Shown in pieces: positions 32,018 to 39,935 of a DNA stretch of 64,000 nucleotides. A model generated the notes under the pieces. The model saw only the letters and a list, made by a program, of their open reading frames with translations, was not told the origin of the DNA and did no database searches. Origin of the DNA: Magnetospirillum fulvum (GTDB lineage Bacteria; Pseudomonadota; Alphaproteobacteria; Rhodospirillales; Magnetospirillaceae). The stretch's first letter is position 1, and every line of letters begins with the position of its first letter. The DNA lies in assembly GCF_900108475.1 (NCBI RefSeq), contig NZ_FNWO01000002.1, forward strand, positions 1 to 64,000, in the 5' to 3' direction. The position numbers and the translations under genes are program-made.

Positions 32018-32037
32018 GCCCCGGACAAGGCCGGGGC
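32018..32037 (-). terminator. Terminator of pgsA
   Basis: On the minus strand GCCCCGGCCTTGTCCGGGGC forms a hairpin followed by TTTCGGTTT, about 73 nt beyond the pgsA stop. Other GC-rich inverted repeats fill the rest of 31963-32110, which holds no gene. Confidence 0.65.
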
Positions 32038-32110
32038 CGAGAACGGCCCCGAGCATGCAACGAGAGCAGCCCGCGCGGCAAGGGCGAAAACGGCGGCCGG
32101 ACGGCCGCGC

Positions 32111-32698
32111 TCAGTCCCGGGGCGATGCCGGATCGACCGGAACCGGGTTGGCCCGGATGTGGCGCAACCCGGACTGAAGGTAATCCCAGCCGGTGACCAG
32201 GGTCAGCGCCGCCGCCACCGACAGCCCAGCCTCGCCGATTTGGCGGGTCGGCAGGATGGTCAGGGCATCGCCGACCAGCAGAACCGGGATCGCCACCATC
32301 TGGATTCCGGTCTTCCACTTCGCCAACCGACTGACCGGCAGGCCGACCCGGACCTCGGCCAGGAACTCGCGCAGGCCCGACACCATGATCTCGCGCAGCA
32401 CGATCACCAGCGCCGACAGGATCGACAGCTCGCTGACCCGGTTGAACGCCACCAGCATGAACAGCACCGAGACCACCAGCAGCTTGTCGGCGATCGGGTC
32501 GAGGAAGCGGCCGAAGGTCGAAACCTGATTGCGCGAGCGGGCGACGTATCCGTCGAACCAGTCGGTGATCGCGGCGGCGACGAACAGGGCACAGGCGGCC
32601 CAGCGGGCGGTCGAGCCATCGACATAGAACAGGGCGACCATCACCGGAATCACCACGATACGCGACAACGTCAAAAGGTTGGGTAGGCTGGTCACCAT
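32111..32698 (-). CDS. pgsA: CDP-diacylglycerol-glycerol-3-phosphate 3-phosphatidyltransferase
   Basis: Commits CDP-diacylglycerol to phosphatidylglycerol. The 195-residue membrane protein has the CDP-alcohol phosphotransferase signature DGYVARSRNQVSTFGRFLDP followed by IADK, with all invariant Asp and Gly residues, and about five membrane segments. It is 89 bp downstream of uvrC in the same direction; uvrC-pgsA is a frequent pair. The moaD/moaE genes that often follow in Alphaproteobacteria are absent. Confidence 0.95.
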   Translation of the reverse strand: MVTSLPNLLTLSRIVVIPVMVALFYVDGSTARWAACALFVAAAITDWFDGYVARSRNQVSTFGRFLDPIADKLLVVSVLFMLVAFNRVSELSILSALVIVLREIMVSGLREFLAEVRVGLPVSRLAKWKTGIQMVAIPVLLVGDALTILPTRQIGEAGLSVAAALTLVTGWDYLQSGLRHIRANPVPVDPASPRD

Positions 32699-32787
32699 CG
32701 CTCACGTCCGTCTGGCGCCCCCCGGGCCGGGGCGCGGCGCGGCGATACTAGACCGGAATCATCACCCTGTCACGATCCCGACATCGG

Positions 32788-34719
32788 TTATTCCGGGCGA
32801 ATTTCCCTTTCTTCGGGATGGAAATGGTCGTGCAGTTTCTTCGCCATCGTCCGGCTGATTCCCTCGACCGCCTCCAATTCCGGCAATGACGCCTCGGCGA
32901 CGGCGCGGGCCGAGCCGAAATGGGTCAGCAACGCCTTCTTGCGCCGGGCGCCGATTCCCGCCACCTCGTCCAGCGTCGAGCGCACCAGACCCTGGGAGCG
33001 GCGGGCGCGGTGGGTGCCGATGGCGAAGCGGTGGGCTTCGTCGCGCAGGCGCTGGAGGAAATACAGCACCGGATCGCGCGGCGGCAGCATGAACGGCTCG
33101 CGGCCGGGAATAAAGAACCGCTCGCGCCCGGCGTCGCGGTCCGGCCCCTTGGCAATGCCGACGATGGCAAGGTCGTCGATCCCCAACTCCTCCAGCACCG
33201 CCAAGACGCTGGTCAACTGGCCCTGGCCGCCATCGATCAGAATCAGATCGGGCCAATGGCCGCGCTCGCGGTCGGGGTCTTCCTTCTGGGCGCGGGACAG
33301 GCGGCGGGTCAGCACCTCGCGCATCATCCCGAAATCGTCGCCCGGGGTCAGAGTGGTCGAGCGGATGTTGTACTTGCGCCACGCCGATTTCAGCAGCCCC
33401 TCCGGCCCGGCGACGATCATCGCGCCGACGGCGTCGCTGCCCTGGATGTGGCTGTTATCGTAGACCTCGATCCGCTGCGGAGCCGCCTCCAGCCCCAGCG
33501 CGGTAGCGACGCCGTCCAGCAGCTGACGCCACGCCCCGCTTTCGGCCAGCCGCCGCGCCAGGGCGTCGCGGGCATTGTCGGTGGCGTGATCGATCAGACG
33601 CTTGCGGTCGCCGCGCTTGGGCAGCAGCAGGGTGACCTTGTGCTTCGCCTTCTCACTGAGCGCCTCGGCGACGATCCCCGCCTCGGCGGGCGCGAGGTTG
33701 AGCAGAATCTCCGGCGGCGGCGGCCGATCGGCGTAGAACTGGCCCAGGAAGGCGGCCATCACCTCGGGCGCCTCGGCATCGCGGCCGTGGCTGGGGAAAT
33801 AGGCGCGGTTGCCGCAATGACATCCGGCGCGGAAGAAGAACACCTGGACCGAACTGGCCCCGCCCGCCTGATGCAGCGCGACGACGTCGGCGTTCTCCAG
33901 CCCCTCCGCCCCGCTTTCCGGGCTGGCCCGGACCCGGGCCAGCGCCCGCAGCCGGTCGCGGTACAGCGCCGCCTCTTCGAACTCCAGCGCCTCGCTGGCC
34001 GCTTCCATCCGCGCGGTCAGATCGTGGCGGATCGCCTGGCTGTGGCCGGACAGGAACGACCGCGCCCCCTCGACCAGCGCGCGATAAGCCTCGGGGGTGA
34101 TGCGGTCGGCACAGGGCGCACTGCACCGCTTGATCTGAAACAGCAGACAGGGACGGGTGCGGGCGGCAAACACCGAATCGGTGCAAGAGCGTAGCAGGAA
34201 GGCCCGTTGCAGCGCCGCCAGGGCCTGATTGACCGATCCGGCCGAGGCGAACGGACCGAAATATTCCCCCGGCCGGGTGCGGGCACCGCGATGCTTGAGC
34301 ACCTGCGGCCAGTCATGGTCGGCGGTGATCAGGATGTGGGGGAAGGTCTTGTCGTCCTTCAGCAGGATGTTATAGCGCGGCCCCAGCGACTTGATCAGGG
34401 TGCTTTCCAGCAACAGCGCCTCGACCTCGGTGCGGGTGGTCACCACCTCCATCCCGGCGGTCTCGGCGATCATCCGCTGAATCCGCAGGACCTGGCGCTC
34501 GGGCTTGGTATAGGCCGCCACCCGCTTCTTCAGATTCTTGGCCTTGCCGACATAGAGCACGTCGCCGCGCCCGTTCAGCATCCGATAGACCCCGGGGCTA
34601 TCGCCCAACGTCGCGAGAAAGCCCAGGATCACCGTCACCCCGGCCGCAAGCGGCCGTGCCGTTGTCGCCGTCGCCGGGTCATCCACCGCCGCAGGAATAT
34701 CCGTTTGGTATGGGTCCAC
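32788..34719 (-). CDS. uvrC: Excinuclease ABC subunit C
   Basis: Makes both incisions in nucleotide excision repair. It has the GIY-YIG nuclease ([26 protein letters not shown]), the UVR segment, the RNase H-like C-terminal nuclease ([30 protein letters not shown]) and two helix-hairpin-helix motifs at the end. I chose GTG at 34719, which has GAGGA at good spacing and gives 643 residues. The ATG at 34755 and the TTG-like extension to 34842 lie in a repeat and have no ribosome-binding site. A DnaA-box inverted repeat lies just upstream of the start. Confidence 0.94.
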   Translation of the reverse strand: MDPYQTDIPAAVDDPATATTARPLAAGVTVILGFLATLGDSPGVYRMLNGRGDVLYVGKAKNLKKRVAAYTKPERQVLRIQRMIAETAGMEVVTTRTEVEALLLESTLIKSLGPRYNILLKDDKTFPHILITADHDWPQVLKHRGARTRPGEYFGPFASAGSVNQALAALQRAFLLRSCTDSVFAARTRPCLLFQIKRCSAPCADRITPEAYRALVEGARSFLSGHSQAIRHDLTARMEAASEALEFEEAALYRDRLRALARVRASPESGAEGLENADVVALHQAGGASSVQVFFFRAGCHCGNRAYFPSHGRDAEAPEVMAAFLGQFYADRPPPPEILLNLAPAEAGIVAEALSEKAKHKVTLLLPKRGDRKRLIDHATDNARDALARRLAESGAWRQLLDGVATALGLEAAPQRIEVYDNSHIQGSDAVGAMIVAGPEGLLKSAWRKYNIRSTTLTPGDDFGMMREVLTRRLSRAQKEDPDRERGHWPDLILIDGGQGQLTSVLAVLEELGIDDLAIVGIAKGPDRDAGRERFFIPGREPFMLPPRDPVLYFLQRLRDEAHRFAIGTHRARRSQGLVRSTLDEVAGIGARRKKALLTHFGSARAVAEASLPELEAVEGISRTMAKKLHDHFHPEEREIRPE

Positions 34720-34740
34720 CTTTTCCTCTTGCGGTTCAGG

Positions 34741-34776
34741 ATATCCACGAATCATGTGGATAAGTTTGTTGGAAAG
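34741..34776. repeat. DnaA-box inverted repeat, module 1
   Basis: ATATCCACGAATCATGTGG plus ATAAGTTTGTTGGAAAG. Perfect DnaA box TGTGGATAA at 34755-34763 and GANTC (GAATC) at 34749-34753. It sits 22 nt upstream of the chosen uvrC start. Confidence 0.85.
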
Positions 34777-34852
34777 TTCGGGATCGCATGGGGGTACCAA
34801 GGATCTTCCTCGACTCCACCGGTTTGCCTCTTTTGTAGGCATATCGGCGAAA

Positions 34853-34882
34853 GCGTTTTAATTCAATACGTTATCTTTTTAG
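34853..34882. other. AT-rich stretch, possible unwinding element
   Basis: GCGTTTTAATTCAATACG followed by TTATCTTTTTAG is the longest AT-rich run in the gap. ATTCAA-TACG-TTA is one mismatch from the IHF consensus. Both readings depend on the origin hypothesis. Confidence 0.4.
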
Positions 34883-35090
34883 CGATCCGGCCGCGCTCGA
34901 TTTTTCGCGGAAATGCGTCGATTCGATGACCTGACCGGCGCTGAACGCCTCCTGTGCACAACTCCCTCGGTGCGGCCCAACGCGGCGACAGGGTGGCACG
35001 AACCGCCGCCGCGGCCGAGGATGCGATCCTCGTCGTCCTGATCGGCCCGACCGGAGTCGGGCAAGGGCAGTCCCCGCCCGCCGCCTCCGG

Positions 35091-35126
35091 ATATCCACGG
35101 ACTCTGTGGATAACTTTGTTGGAAAG
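35091..35126. repeat. DnaA-box inverted repeat, module 2
   Basis: ATATCCACGGACTCTGTGG plus ATAACTTTGTTGGAAAG. DnaA box at 35105-35113; GACTC at 35100-35104, exactly between the two half-sites. Confidence 0.85.
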
Positions 35127-35435
35127 GTGTGGGGAGGCTGGGGGCAGCGAGGAACTCTCTAGGGTTGTGCGCCCTGCCCGATTTCTAGGCACAAAACCGA
35201 AATTCCCATTTTCCAAGGCATTAGCCCGAGTCCAACCCGATCTGATCGGGACTCGACCCGATATTTTTCCTCTGGACCCGTCGGTTGGGACGCGTTCAGG
35301 GCGGCAGACGCGGTGTGCACAACTTAACGGTTCACTCGATCCGACCGTCGCGGACCGGCCCGCTGGGGAGCGCGCCGCATCGTGGAAAACCGATAGACCC
35401 TTGATCGATTGTGTCTTTTCGACCCGCCAGCGGAA

Positions 35436-35471
35436 ATATCCACGGACTCTGTGGATAAATCTGTTGGAAAG
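35436..35471. repeat. DnaA-box inverted repeat, module 3
   Basis: ATATCCACGGACTCTGTGG plus ATAAATCTGTTGGAAAG. DnaA box at 35450-35458; GACTC at 35445-35449. Confidence 0.85.
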
Positions 35472-35690
35472 CTGCGGATGGACCACGCCGAGCCAAGGAG
35501 TCCCTCGGATTCTTCGGTTTGCCACATTTGTGGGCACCGGAGTGATATCGTTATTTATCATGGACTTAGCTTGGCATGGCGAGACACGGGAGCACGCCGT
35601 TTGTTCGATTTCCAAGAAATAAGGCGTTTTGGTGTCACGTTGCTCTCGAAATCGCTCCTGTGCACAAGTACTCGCGCAACGTGACTGCGG

Positions 35691-36470
35691 TCACTCTTCG
35701 AAGCTGTCGCCGCCGACGCCCCAGCCGAGATGCTGGCCGCCGTCGAGCGCGATCATCTGGCCGGTGATCGACGGAGTCGATAACAAGAAGCGCAAAGCGG
35801 CGCAAATCTCGTCGGGACCGGTGCCGCGATGGAGCGGCAGCGACGACGCCTGGGCGGCAAAGGCTTCGGCGCTTTGCCGCACCGATGGCAGGGCCGGGCC
35901 GGGGCCGATCGCGACGACGCGGATGCGGGGTGCCAGTGCCAGCGCCAGCGTCTGGGTCAGGGTCCACAGACCGGCCTTGCTGAGGGTGTAGGTGGTGAAA
36001 TGGGGGGTCAGGTTCCAGACCCGCTGGTCGATCAGATTGACCACCACCGCCTCGGCCATCGGCGGCAGGTGATGGGCCAGCGATTGGGTCAGCACGAAGG
36101 GGGCGCGCAGATTGACCTCCATATGAAGGTCCCAGCTCTCGCGGGTGGCGTCCAGCGCCTCGTCGCGTTCGAAGGTCGAGGCGTTGTTGACCAGCACGCC
36201 CACCGGCCCCAATCGGGCGGCAACATGGTCGATCAGGGTCGCCACCTCGCTCTCGCGGGCAAGGTCGGCGGCAACCGCCACCGCCCGCCCGCCTTGCGCC
36301 GTGATCGCGGCGACCACCGCCTCGGCCTCGGGGCCGGAACGGGCGTGGTGCACCGCGACGGCAAACCCGGCCCGGGCCAGATCGAACGCGATCGCCCGGC
36401 CAATCCGTCGCGCCGCGCCGGTAACCAGAGCGACGCGCGGCAGGGCGGGAGAAAAGGAATCGGTGGTCAT
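35691..36470 (-). CDS. Short-chain dehydrogenase, pteridine reductase (FolM/PTR1)-like
   Basis: The 259-residue Rossmann enzyme has the variant cofactor motif VALVTGAARRIGRAIA (TGxxxRxG, typical of FolM/PTR1 rather than TGxxxGxG), LVNNAS, and YTLSK as the Tyr/Lys pair. In the strand where other SDRs have the catalytic Ser there is Asp (VVVNLIDQRVW), again as in pteridine reductases. It may reduce dihydrofolate or dihydromonapterin with NADPH. The ATG at 36470 has GGAG 8 nt upstream. It reads toward the candidate origin. Confidence 0.85.
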   Translation of the reverse strand: MTTDSFSPALPRVALVTGAARRIGRAIAFDLARAGFAVAVHHARSGPEAEAVVAAITAQGGRAVAVAADLARESEVATLIDHVAARLGPVGVLVNNASTFERDEALDATRESWDLHMEVNLRAPFVLTQSLAHHLPPMAEAVVVNLIDQRVWNLTPHFTTYTLSKAGLWTLTQTLALALAPRIRVVAIGPGPALPSVRQSAEAFAAQASSLPLHRGTGPDEICAALRFLLSTPSITGQMIALDGGQHLGWGVGGDSFEE

Positions 36471-36652
36471 GGCGGACACTCCGGGGCTGCGGGTGGGGTC
36501 GGGACAGTCCATTGATGCTCCGCCTGGGCCATCATCGCCGACGTCGGCGTAACTTTACCTCGCTTCGCCACCGCTGTCTGCCGGGAGAACCTCCCTCTTG
36601 CGATCCGGCGGGGCCGCCCCAACCTAATCTGAAGCGAGAAGGAGTGCCCCCC

Positions 36653-37240
36653 ATGCTTGGTGATTCGCTAAAGACCGTTCTTGCCGCCGCCGCCGCCGCC
36701 GTGGGACTGGCCGGGCATGCCTCGGCCGACGACTCCCCCGCCCCCGCCCGGATCGAATGGGGCGCGCTGCCGCTGCCCGCGATTGATGGCGGCGCGATTG
36801 ATCCCGCCAGCCTGACCGGCAAGGTGGTCCTCGTCGTCAACACCGCCTCGAAATGCGGCTTCACCCCCCAATATGCCGGGCTGGAAGCGCTGTGGCGCGA
36901 ATATCGCGACCGCGGCTTGGTCGTGCTGGGGGTTCCGTCGAATGATTTCGGCAGCCAGGAACCCGGCAACGATGCCGAGGTCGCCTCGTTCTGCGAGATC
37001 AATTACGGGGTCGATTTCCCGCTGCTGTCAAAGCAGACAGTGTCGGGATCGAACGCGCATCCGTTCTATCGCTGGGCGGCCGAACGCACCGGGCCGCTGG
37101 GCGTGCCGCGCTGGAACTTCCACAAGATCCTGATTGCCCGCGACGGACGGCTGCTCGACTGGTATTCCAGCGTCACCGGGCCGGATTCGGGGCGGCTGCG
37201 CTCGGCGATCGAGCGGGCGCTCGATCTACCGGGCAGCTAG
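36653..37240 (+). CDS. Glutathione peroxidase-family protein, exported
   Basis: The 195-residue protein has a probable signal peptide (first 25 residues, ending HASA) and the thiol peroxidase fold: VVLVVNTASKCGFTPQYAGLEALWREY (peroxidatic Cys, not Sec), VLGVPSNDFGSQEPGNDAEVASFC (Gln, possible resolving Cys) and PRWNFHKILIARDGRLLDWYSS (conserved Trp-Asn). A periplasmic hydroperoxide-detoxifying role is likely; thioredoxin rather than glutathione may be the donor. GAAGGAG precedes the ATG at 36653. Confidence 0.88.
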   Translation: MLGDSLKTVLAAAAAAVGLAGHASADDSPAPARIEWGALPLPAIDGGAIDPASLTGKVVLVVNTASKCGFTPQYAGLEALWREYRDRGLVVLGVPSNDFGSQEPGNDAEVASFCEINYGVDFPLLSKQTVSGSNAHPFYRWAAERTGPLGVPRWNFHKILIARDGRLLDWYSSVTGPDSGRLRSAIERALDLPGS

Positions 37241-37298
37241 GCGGACGGATCGCCCCCTCTCCCCTCGCGACGGCGGGAGAGGAGGGGCCGACCGGACT

Positions 37299-37450
37299 TT
37301 ATACCAAACTGCATTGAGTGGAACTCATGCAGTTTGGTTAGGCCCGAAGGGCCGCGCGCCCCATGGCGCGGAGCCAAGCGGCCCGGATGGGCCGCGCCCG
37401 GCGGCTGAGGGCCTGCGCGGATCGGTTCCGATCCGTGCAGCTTGGTATTA
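37299..37450. repeat. MITE-like element with TAATACCAAGC ends
   Basis: This 152-bp element has imperfect terminal inverted repeats (left TTATACCAAACTGCA, right in reverse complement TAATACCAAGCTGCA; 13 of 15 match). The left end itself folds: ACCAAACTGCA pairs with TGCAGTTTGGT. The inside is GC-rich with several small palindromes and no gene. The right end supplies the TAA stop codon of yajQ. A partial second copy is at 22382-22443. Confidence 0.7.
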
Positions 37451-37933
37451 GTCGCGGAAATTGACGAACTGAAGCGGACGGTCGGATTCGACCTTGCGCA
37501 GCAGCGCGATGGTTTCCTGCAACTCGTCGCGCTTCTTGCCGGTGATCCGCAGTTCCTCGCCCTGGATCGCGGCCTGGACCTTGATCTTGCTGTCCTTGAT
37601 CGCCTTGACCAGCAGCTTGGCGAGATCCTTGTCGATCCCTTCCTTGATGTCGATCTGCTGGCGGACGGTGTTGCCCGAGGCCTTTTCGACCGTCTTGAAC
37701 TCCATCACCTTGGGATCGACGCTGCGCCGGGTGAAGTACACCTTCAGCAATTCGTGCATCTGCTTCAGCTTGGCATCGTCGTCGGCGAGGACGGTGATGG
37801 TCTTGTCTTTGCGCTCAAGCGAGCATTTCGCTCCCTTGAAGTCGAAGCGTTGCGCGATTTCGCGGGTGACCCCGGCCAGGGCGTTGTCGATCTCGGCCAG
37901 ATCGGTCTTGGAAACGACGTCGAAGGACGGCAT
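37448..37933 (-). CDS. yajQ: YajQ-family nucleotide-binding protein
   Basis: The 161-residue protein starts MPSFDVVSKTDLAEIDNALAGVTREIAQRFDFKGAKCSLE and ends with the family's QFVNFRD. YajQ-like proteins bind cyclic di-GMP and nucleic acid in some species. ATG at 37933 is preferred over the GTG before it because GAGGAGAG is better placed. The TAA stop is formed by the end of the adjoining repeat element, yet the C-terminus is the normal one. Confidence 0.94.
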   Translation of the reverse strand: MPSFDVVSKTDLAEIDNALAGVTREIAQRFDFKGAKCSLERKDKTITVLADDDAKLKQMHELLKVYFTRRSVDPKVMEFKTVEKASGNTVRQQIDIKEGIDKDLAKLLVKAIKDSKIKVQAAIQGEELRITGKKRDELQETIALLRKVESDRPLQFVNFRD

Positions 37934-38076
37934 CACCGCCTCTCCTCTGCTGTGGCTTAGTGCGGCCGGGTTGTAGCACAGCCGCCGCCCTCGCCCAAGC
38001 CGCCGTGTCGCCTCGCCGCGCGGCCATCGGGTGTTTACCCTGGATCCAGCGCCGAACTTTTGCTATCATTACGGAT

Positions 38077-38307
38077 ATGACGCGGCCAAAACCCTTCGAA
38101 CGGAAAGCTGGCCCGGTGGAAACAAGCTTATTTCAGATCATTGCCGAGGCCTGTTCCTCGGCCCGGCGCGACGGTTTGGGCACCGCCGAGACGCGCGACG
38201 CGATTCAATCGGCGCTGCTGGCACGCGACCCCACCTTGCGACCGGGAACGGCCCGGATCATCGCCGACCAACTGTTCCCGTTGGTCGAGCGGACATTGGG
38301 TCATTAG
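38077..38307 (+). CDS. Small protein of unknown function, 76 aa
   Basis: Not recognised. MTRPKPFERKAGPVETSLFQIIAEACSSARRDGLGTAETRDAIQSALLARDPTLRPGTARIIADQLFPLVERTLGH reads as a soluble helical protein. The ATG at 38077 has GGA at 38073, only weakly placed. It lies 80 bp upstream of gpmI in the same direction and is divergent from yajQ. Codon use is like its neighbours, which supports a real gene. Confidence 0.6.
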   Translation: MTRPKPFERKAGPVETSLFQIIAEACSSARRDGLGTAETRDAIQSALLARDPTLRPGTARIIADQLFPLVERTLGH

Positions 38308-38387
38308 GGCACTGGAACTGGCGGCGATGGACGATTACGTATAGTGTCCGCCTGTTCTTCCCCGTCTGTCCCATAGGCTTCAATTCC

Positions 38388-39935
38388 ATGTCCTCTGCAT
38401 CGACGCATCGTCCCCGCCCGGTTGTCTTGTGCATTCTCGATGGCTGGGGCTGGCGCGAGAAGACTCCCGACAATGCCATCGCCCAAGCCACCCTGCCCAA
38501 CTGGACCCGCTTCCTTGAGCGCTACCCCCACGCGCTGCTGCAAAGCTCGGGACTTCAGGTCGGGCTGCCCGACGGACAGATGGGCAATTCCGAGGTCGGC
38601 CACATGAATCTGGGGGCCGGTCGGGTGGTGATGCAGGAACTGCCCCGCATCGACACCGCCGTCGCCGATGGCTCGCTGGCCGCCAATCCGGCCCTGACCG
38701 CGATGATCGCCGGGCTGAAGGCCAAGGGCGGCACCTGCCACCTGATGGGCTTGATGAGCCCGGGCGGCGTCCACTCGCATCAGGATCATCTGGCCGCGCT
38801 GGCCCGCACCGTTGCCGCCGCCGGGGTTCCGGTCGCGGTCCACGCCTTCCTCGACGGTCGCGACACCCCGCCATCGAGCGCGCCGGGCTTTCTCGCCCGC
38901 TTCCAGGAGGCCGTGGCCGGATCGAACGTCACCATCGCCACGGTGTCGGGACGCTATTACGCGATGGACCGCGACAAGAGGTGGGAGCGGGTCATCCTGG
39001 CCTGGAATGCCCTGGTCGAGGCCAAGGGCGAAACCGCCCCGGACGCCCTGGCGGCGGTCAACGCCTCCTACGCCACCGGCAAAACCGACGAATTCGTCCT
39101 GCCCACCATCATCGGCGATTATCACGGGATGAAGGATGGCGACGCCCTGTTGATGGGCAATTTCCGCTCGGACCGCGCCCGCGAGATTCTGACCACCCTG
39201 GTCGACCCGGCGTTCGACGGCTTTGCCCGCACCCGTCAGGTGGCCTTTTCCGCCCGGCTGGGGATGGTCGAATATTCGGCCGACCTCACCCCCTTCATGA
39301 CCCCGCTGTTCCCGCCCGAGACCCTGACCGGCATCCTGGGCGAAGTGGTGTCAGCGGCGGGGATGACCCAGTTGCGGTTGGCCGAGACCGAGAAGTACGC
39401 CCACGTCACTTTCTTCTTCAATGGCGGGCGCGAACTGGTCTTCCCCGGCGAGGAACGGATTCTGGTTCCCAGCCCCAAGGTCGCCACCTATGACCTGAAG
39501 CCCGAGATGTCGGCCTTCGGCGTTGCCGACCACGCCGTCGAGGCGATCGGCAGCGGCCGCTTCGACCTGATCGTGATCAATTTCGCCAATGGCGACATGG
39601 TCGGGCATACCGGCTTCCTCGACGCCGCGATCCACGCGGTCGAAGCGGTCGATGTCTGCCTAGGACGGCTGGAACACGCGATCGAGGCGGCCGGCGGTGC
39701 CCTTCTCGTCACCGCCGACCACGGCAACGCCGAGCAGATGAAGGATCCCATCACCGGGCAGCCCCACACCGCCCACACCACCGGACCGGTCCCGGTGGTG
39801 CTGGTCGCGCCCCCCGCCGGGATCACCGGTCTGGTCGATGGACGGCTGGCCGACGTCGCGCCGACCCTGCTGGCCCTGCTGGGCTTGCCGCGTCCGCCCG
39901 AAATGACCGGGCAGTCGTTGCTTGTTTCGGCCTAG
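38388..39935 (+). CDS. gpmI: 2,3-bisphosphoglycerate-independent phosphoglycerate mutase
   Basis: Glycolytic Mn-dependent enzyme. The 515-residue protein has LCILDGWGWRE, the catalytic Ser in DGQMGNSEVGHMNLGAGR, LMGLMSPGGVHSHQDHL and a C-terminal metal site (NFANGDMVGHTG; VTADHGNAEQM). Length is normal. Its 3' end overlaps the envC start by 14 nt, so glycolysis and cell-wall genes share a transcript here, as in other Alphaproteobacteria. Confidence 0.97.
   Translation: MSSASTHRPRPVVLCILDGWGWREKTPDNAIAQATLPNWTRFLERYPHALLQSSGLQVGLPDGQMGNSEVGHMNLGAGRVVMQELPRIDTAVADGSLAANPALTAMIAGLKAKGGTCHLMGLMSPGGVHSHQDHLAALARTVAAAGVPVAVHAFLDGRDTPPSSAPGFLARFQEAVAGSNVTIATVSGRYYAMDRDKRWERVILAWNALVEAKGETAPDALAAVNASYATGKTDEFVLPTIIGDYHGMKDGDALLMGNFRSDRAREILTTLVDPAFDGFARTRQVAFSARLGMVEYSADLTPFMTPLFPPETLTGILGEVVSAAGMTQLRLAETEKYAHVTFFFNGGRELVFPGEERILVPSPKVATYDLKPEMSAFGVADHAVEAIGSGRFDLIVINFANGDMVGHTGFLDAAIHAVEAVDVCLGRLEHAIEAAGGALLVTADHGNAEQMKDPITGQPHTAHTTGPVPVVLVAPPAGITGLVDGRLADVAPTLLALLGLPRPPEMTGQSLLVSA

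Larger units (their letters stand above)
34741..35667. other. Candidate replication origin: three iterated modules with DnaA boxes and GANTC sites
   Basis: The 971 bp between uvrC and the SDR gene hold no coding sequence. Three modules begin at 34741, 35091 and 35436 (spacing 350 and 345 bp). Each opens with an inverted repeat, ATATCCACGGACTCTGTGG then ATAA (first copy: ACGAATCATG in the middle), followed by TTTGTTGGAAAG with small changes. TGTGGATAA is a perfect DnaA box in all three (34755, 35105, 35450). TGTGCACAA follows 198, 209 and 209 bp later (34953, 35314, 35659). The stretch 34853-34882 is AT-rich and could be the unwinding element. Origin function is inferred; there is no dnaA, hemE or parAB nearby. 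Confidence 0.6.

Noticed and set aside
34853-34882. CtrA site (TTAA-N7-TTAA) in the AT-rich stretch
   Set aside because: TTAA is followed at the right distance by CGTT, not TTAA; no full CtrA box is seen in the gap.
34741-35690. CRISPR array or iteron-type plasmid origin
   Set aside because: Three units about 350 bp apart with unequal interiors are not CRISPR repeats, and no rep or partition gene is near. The surroundings are chromosomal housekeeping genes.
34860-35690. Short proteins encoded in the uvrC-SDR gap
   Set aside because: Several frames of 60-250 codons exist, but they run through the repeat modules, lack ribosome-binding sites and look compositionally random.
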